A stretch of 64,000 bases of DNA from Leptolyngbya sp. NIES-3755 (GTDB taxonomy: Bacteria > Cyanobacteriota > Cyanobacteriia > Leptolyngbyales > Leptolyngbyaceae). How positions within the stretch are numbered: position 1 is the first letter of the stretch; every line of letters begins with the position of its first letter. The DNA is taken from NCBI GenBank assembly GCA_001548435.1, contig AP017308.1, forward strand, positions 5,961,030-6,025,029. The letters run 5' to 3'. This document shows, piece after piece, positions 59,935-64,000 of the stretch. The position numbers and the translations under genes were made by a program. Below the pieces are notes generated by a model. That model searched no databases, was not told the DNA's origin, and saw only the letters and a list, made by a program, of their open reading frames with translations.

Positions 59935-62732
59935 CGCCCTACCAAGCTGACCACAGCATCAATCAAACTATCATCATGAAAACTACTCTTGGTGAGATAG
60001 TAGTCTGCGCCTGCTTCAAGTCCGCCGATCCGGTCTTCTGGGCGATCGCGATACGACACAATAATCACCGGAGTCGAATGTAATCGAGGATGATTCTTGA
60101 GTTGTTTCACAAGTTCGATCCCATTCATTCTGGGCATATCGATATCAGTGATGACTAAGTCATAGTGCTGTGTTCGGATCGCATTCCAGCCTTCTAATCC
60201 ATTGATGGCAACCTCGACTTCATAGCCACGATTTTCGAGCAGTTTACGCTCCATTTCTCGGACTGTAATCGAATCATCGACCACTAGGATTTTCTTACGT
60301 CGATCGACAACATCCATGGATTCTGGTTTAACTTTTGCGAGTCGTCCAGAAGTTAGCAGCGTATCAATCGATCGCAGCATATCCGCAACATCGACAATCA
60401 AGATCGGTGATCCATCTCCGAGCAGCGAAGTCGCACTAATATCAGGCACTTTTCCTAAACGCGGATCAAGCGGTCGCACGACGAGATCCCGTTCACCTAG
60501 AAACTTATCTACAACTAGACCGTAAGCATTTGATTGATCACTTGCAACAACTACCGAAAGTGATCCGTTCTGAGGTGCGGGTTCAGGTAATTCGAGAATC
60601 TGATGAGCCGCAATTAAGCCGACGTGCCGTTGATTCAGAGTAAAGTACTCGCGATTTTCCACATCAGAAATCTGCGATCGCTCAACGGTGACGATCTGAT
60701 CAATCCGAGCCAGCGGAATCGCGTAGGGTTTACCAGAAATCTCGACCAGCAACGTTCGCACGACCGATAAAGTAAGCGGCAGTTGAAAGTGAAAACTCGT
60801 TCCTTTTCCAACCTGAGAAGCAGCGCGAACTGTTCCGCCCACCTCTTGTGCCATGCTTTTCGCAATATCTAACCCGACTCCACGCCCTGAGATTTCAGTC
60901 ACTTGCTTTGCAGTCGAAAATCCTGGCAAAAACAGAAACTCTAACAATTCAGCCTCACTCAGTTGTGCTGCGATTTCTGGAGTCGCTAAATTCTTGTGAA
61001 TCACTTTTTGGCGTAACTGTTCAGGATTGATGCCTTTTCCGTCATCAGTAATCGTAATCGCTAACATTCCGCCCCGGTGAAATGCTTCGAGGCGAATCGT
61101 ACCTTCTGGAGATTTTCCAGCCGCGATCCGTTCGTCGGGGGATTCAATGCCGTGATCGGTTGAGTTTCTGAGAATGTGAGTCAGCGGTGCTTCGAGCTTT
61201 TTCAGAATGTCTCGATCGACCGGAGTTGATTTGCCTACAATCTCTAGTTTGACTTGCTTGTTCAGCTTTCGGGCTAAGTCTCGAATCATCCGGGGAAAGC
61301 CTTGTACACCATCAGCAAACGGGCGCATGTTCGAGGAAATGACCTCTCGATACAATCGATCGGAAAGATTCGCAGTTCGCTGAGCATACAATTCAAGTTC
61401 AGTGAGTCGATCTGCTAAAAAGCTAAAACACTCTTGTTCGCGCTGTCGAGCTTCTTGTAGGCGTTCTTTGCTTTCTTGATCATACACACCTCGATCGAGC
61501 GAAGTTTGCAGTTGTTCCAAGCTCCGGGAAAGCTCACTCAATCGCCGCTTTAACATCATCATCGAATCAGCATAGGGTTGCAGCCAGTTCGCTTCGATCA
61601 GCGATTCTCCTGCTAATCCCATAATGCGATTGAGATTTTCCGCACTCACACGCACGACGCGATCTTGAGCAACTTGCTCGGATGTTTCAGGGCTTGCAGA
61701 ACGTTCCTGAACTGTGATCGTTTTCGACTGGGTGGACCCGATCGCTGTTGAATTGTCCGCTTTGGGAGTGACTGACGGTTCTTTTGACTGAGCGACTGAA
61801 AGACTCGGATCAAGAATGGCTGATATTGTCGATCGTGTTGTTTCAAACACTGCTTGTTGTTCATTTAACCATTGAGGAAGGTCTGAATGACTCACTTGGG
61901 TCATGCCTTGAATCAAATCGACCGCTTGCAGCAATGCATCGACATCTTCAGGTTTCAAAGTAATCGTTTTCTGCTGTGCGGCAACAAAACAATCCTCCAT
62001 CACATGTGCTAAATCTACGATCGCATCAAGAGAGACAATTCGAGCCGCGCCCTTAAGCGAATGAGCTGCCCGCATCAATGTTTCTAGCGCTTGTCCAGAT
62101 TGAGAATTGTCTTCTAATGCTAGTACTCCCTCATTGAGAACAATAATCTGTGCTTCTGCTTCCAACCGAAACAAATCCATCATCGAACTATCGACACTAG
62201 GCGGAGCGGATACTTCAGAAGATTTAGGAATTTCGGGCATTGTAATCGATGCGGGCAATGATTCAATTGCAGTCTCAGCCCTAGATAGCTCTGCTGGAAG
62301 TTCAGACAACGGAGCGATCGCATTTTCGATCTTTGTATTCTCTTTCAATGCCGCGATCGCTTTAAGAGCCGTTTGAATCATGCCGAGATTCCAGGAATGC
62401 TCATTCAACCAGCGATCGAGATCTTCAGTCGCAGCTTTGCTCATATTCAGTAAAAAGCGGCTTGCATGAAGCAGATTCTCGATTTGATCATCGGAAAGCG
62501 TTACGGTTTGGGCTGTGAGTAAGCTTTGATAAATTAAATCGGCAAACTTAGCGATCGCATCGAGCTTAATCAGGCGGGCGGCTCCTCGAATGGCATGTAT
62601 TGATTGACAACCTCGATCGAGATCTGGCATCGAGGCTGGCTGTGTTTTGAGCACCGACAGGGCTTCGAGCAAGATCGCAACCTGAGCTTCAACCTCGCGA
62701 CAAAACAGTTCTAGCTTTGAGTAAGTGTTCAT
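59931..62732 (-). CDS. cheA: CheA-type hybrid histidine kinase
   Basis: The 933 residues contain two HPt domains: His in SIHAIRGAARLIKLDAIA near residue 46 and RAAHSLKGAARIVSLDAIVD near 225. A dimerisation helix pair (about 355-440) and an ATPase domain follow (HILRNSTDHGIESPDERIAA, ISGRGVGLDIAKSMAQEVGG). Then come a CheW-like domain (about 640-770) and a C-terminal receiver (ILVVDDSITVREMERKLLEN, phospho-Asp in VITDIDMPRMNGIE). This matches WspE or PixL/HmpF-type cyanobacterial chemotaxis kinases. Phosphate should pass to the receiver-cyclase and CheB. It lies 3 bases after cheW. Confidence 0.95.
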   Translation of the reverse strand: MNTYSKLELFCREVEAQVAILLEALSVLKTQPASMPDLDRGCQSIHAIRGAARLIKLDAIAKFADLIYQSLLTAQTVTLSDDQIENLLHASRFLLNMSKAATEDLDRWLNEHSWNLGMIQTALKAIAALKENTKIENAIAPLSELPAELSRAETAIESLPASITMPEIPKSSEVSAPPSVDSSMMDLFRLEAEAQIIVLNEGVLALEDNSQSGQALETLMRAAHSLKGAARIVSLDAIVDLAHVMEDCFVAAQQKTITLKPEDVDALLQAVDLIQGMTQVSHSDLPQWLNEQQAVFETTRSTISAILDPSLSVAQSKEPSVTPKADNSTAIGSTQSKTITVQERSASPETSEQVAQDRVVRVSAENLNRIMGLAGESLIEANWLQPYADSMMMLKRRLSELSRSLEQLQTSLDRGVYDQESKERLQEARQREQECFSFLADRLTELELYAQRTANLSDRLYREVISSNMRPFADGVQGFPRMIRDLARKLNKQVKLEIVGKSTPVDRDILKKLEAPLTHILRNSTDHGIESPDERIAAGKSPEGTIRLEAFHRGGMLAITITDDGKGINPEQLRQKVIHKNLATPEIAAQLSEAELLEFLFLPGFSTAKQVTEISGRGVGLDIAKSMAQEVGGTVRAASQVGKGTSFHFQLPLTLSVVRTLLVEISGKPYAIPLARIDQIVTVERSQISDVENREYFTLNQRHVGLIAAHQILELPEPAPQNGSLSVVVASDQSNAYGLVVDKFLGERDLVVRPLDPRLGKVPDISATSLLGDGSPILIVDVADMLRSIDTLLTSGRLAKVKPESMDVVDRRKKILVVDDSITVREMERKLLENRGYEVEVAINGLEGWNAIRTQHYDLVITDIDMPRMNGIELVKQLKNHPRLHSTPVIIVSYRDRPEDRIGGLEAGADYYLTKSSFHDDSLIDAVVSLVGR

Positions 62733-62735
62733 CGC

Positions 62736-63452
62736 TTATAGAATCTTGTGATTTAGCGTGTAAAACAGCAATTCAGAGTCGAGATAGTTCACTTTCTGAC
62801 CCTGCCAATGCACAATCCCTTGAGTGTAAGCTTCCGACGCTTTTGCAACAACGATCGGAGCATCGCGGAGTTCAGACAAATGAAAGCGAAATACTCCGTA
62901 CACTTCATTCACCGGGAATACCCACTTTTCATCTCCTTGTCCCGCCAGAATCATTCGCTTGGACAGACTGGAATGGGTTGAGTCATCCTCGTCGGGTTCT
63001 AGATTCAGCAAATGACTCAGTGAAGCACACAGAACAGTTTCGCCGCGAATGTTGACCAGTCCAAGAAACAGTTCATTGCTGCGATGGGGTACAGGTTGAA
63101 TCACACAGGGCGGCGTGACTTCTTGTAACACTCGCACAGGCAGCGAAAGCCGTTCATTACCTAACCGAAAAATGATCACAGAAATTGCATCTGCGGTCCG
63201 AACGATCGTGCCATCACTCTCTGCATCTTCTGAATCCGTAGGCACTTCAACTAGAATATCAACCCATTCATCGAGATAGTTCTGCGGCGGTTCGCGCTTG
63301 AGTAAACTATCTCCTGCCGCTGCATAAACCGGACAATCATAGCAGTGCATTACAGTGGCTAACTGATCACAAGAGCGATCGCCCATGACTCCGATGCGAT
63401 TCCAGCAATCATCGAGCGGGGCTGGCTCGATTGAAGTCGATAATTCGTGCAT
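62736..63452 (-). CDS. cheW: CheW-type adaptor with cysteine cluster
   Basis: The product is about 238 residues from the ATG at 63452 (MHELSTSIEPAP), with GGA nine bases upstream. ATGs at 63458 and 63515 are in frame, but the latter lies inside the MCP gene. The N-terminal 55 residues carry four cysteines in DDCWNRIGVMGDRSC and ATVMHCYDCPVY, a pattern I recall in some chemosensory CheW proteins, perhaps a metal site. The CheW fold follows (ISVIIFRLGNERLSLPVRVL, NELFLGLVNIRGETVLCASL). It links receptor and CheA. Confidence 0.9.
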   Translation of the reverse strand: MHELSTSIEPAPLDDCWNRIGVMGDRSCDQLATVMHCYDCPVYAAAGDSLLKREPPQNYLDEWVDILVEVPTDSEDAESDGTIVRTADAISVIIFRLGNERLSLPVRVLQEVTPPCVIQPVPHRSNELFLGLVNIRGETVLCASLSHLLNLEPDEDDSTHSSLSKRMILAGQGDEKWVFPVNEVYGVFRFHLSELRDAPIVVAKASEAYTQGIVHWQGQKVNYLDSELLFYTLNHKIL

Positions 63453-63465
63453 GATCATGGTTCCA

Positions 63466-64000
63466 TTAACGAGCGCGAGTGATTTCGCGGCGGAGTCCTT
63501 GTGCTGCATCATCAAGCTGATCTAATGCACTATTAGTTTCTCGTAGCGCATCTACGGTTTGATGAGATGCCTGACTCAGTTGCTCCATCGCTTCACTGAT
63601 TTGAGAGGCACTTTCTGATTGAGATTCCATGTTCTGGCTCACTTGCTCGAAACGTGGTGGCAAGCTTTGAACTTGCTGAATCACTTTTGCAACTTGATCT
63701 CCGATTTTGCTCACGCGATCGGCACTATCGCCAACCGATTTGTTAAATTTATCCATTTCCATCACGCCCACCGAAACTGCCGATTGCATATCTTTGACGA
63801 TTTGTTCGATTTCGAGGGTAGCAACGGCGGTTTGATTTGCAAGACGGCGAATTTCACGCGCTACGACAGCAAATCCGGCTCCGTACTCTCCTGCTTTTTC
63901 GGCTTCGATCGCTGCGTTGAGTGAAAGCAAACTCGTTTGATCCGCAACTTTGGTAATGGTTACGACGACATTGTTAATGTTGTTTGCTTTGGCACTCATT
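63466..64000 (-). CDS. Methyl-accepting chemotaxis protein, C-terminal part
   Basis: The open frame enters from the right edge and gives 177 residues of the MCP signalling domain. [20 protein letters not shown] and [20 protein letters not shown] form the conserved hairpin tip. Long Gln/Ser/Ala coiled-coil heptads follow, ending [16 protein letters not shown]. The tip keeps the residues that contact CheA and CheW. Sensor, HAMP and any membrane parts lie outside the window. It is the first visible gene of the chemosensory operon, ending 13 bases before cheW. Confidence 0.93.
   Translation of the reverse strand, partial: MSAKANNINNVVVTITKVADQTSLLSLNAAIEAEKAGEYGAGFAVVAREIRRLANQTAVATLEIEQIVKDMQSAVSVGVMEMDKFNKSVGDSADRVSKIGDQVAKVIQQVQSLPPRFEQVSQNMESQSESASQISEAMEQLSQASHQTVDALRETNSALDQLDDAAQGLRREITRAR

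Overview
The window comes from a cyanobacterium, most likely a filamentous, Leptolyngbya-like one. The palindrome GCGATCGC (HIP1) is scattered through coding and non-coding DNA. A geranylgeranyl reductase (chlP) lies next to a PucC-family pigment carrier, and many genes belong to families found mainly in cyanobacteria. I see no rRNA operon and no CRISPR array, and a single tRNA (Arg-ACG).

Bases 1-12000 are envelope and stress genes. They include a methyltransferase cut by the left edge, a DUF1772 gene broken by a short repeat, secreted and pentapeptide-repeat proteins, and two ECF sigma/anti-sigma pairs. One pair follows a CHRD-domain gene; the other follows two exported ferritin-like proteins. 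Bases 6000-16600 also carry four histidine kinases, two of which share a closely similar receiver domain.

Bases 16700-23000 are an accessory island. Two Uma2 nuclease genes lead a tightly coupled run of small unknown genes, one encoding only 31 residues. Next come the remains of a 5'-3' exonuclease, a tyrosine recombinase, and a collapsed type I restriction locus in which an hsdS start is fused to a decayed YgjP-like metallopeptidase. An intact UPF0175/DUF3368 toxin-antitoxin pair follows.

Bases 23000-51000 are mostly chromosomal housekeeping: ABC1 kinase, SpoIID, sulfiredoxin and Dps, TPR protein, moaC, SAM hydroxide adenosyltransferase, inositol phosphatase, pucC, chlP, deoC-recO, MFS transporter, glycosyltransferase, lysS and cysE. 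Small accessory modules interrupt this: a papain-fold toxin with a probable immunity gene, a second PIN toxin-antitoxin pair, and a DNA methyltransferase overlapping a gene split by an in-frame TGA. A DUF2997 / GrpE-like / short Hsp70 cassette lies at 48.7-51.1 kb.

The most interesting part is 52167-57466, a five-gene operon matching the uncharacterised STM4015-STM4014-STM4013-STM4012-STM4011 cassette: LRR protein, ATP-grasp protein, alkaline-phosphatase-fold hydrolase and two radical SAM enzymes. Here the LRR protein carries an extra cyanobacterial HEAT-like N-terminus. The right end (57470-64000) is a Wsp-like chemosensory operon (MCP, CheW, CheA hybrid, CheB) whose last gene is a receiver fused to a class III nucleotide cyclase, so its likely output is a cyclic nucleotide.
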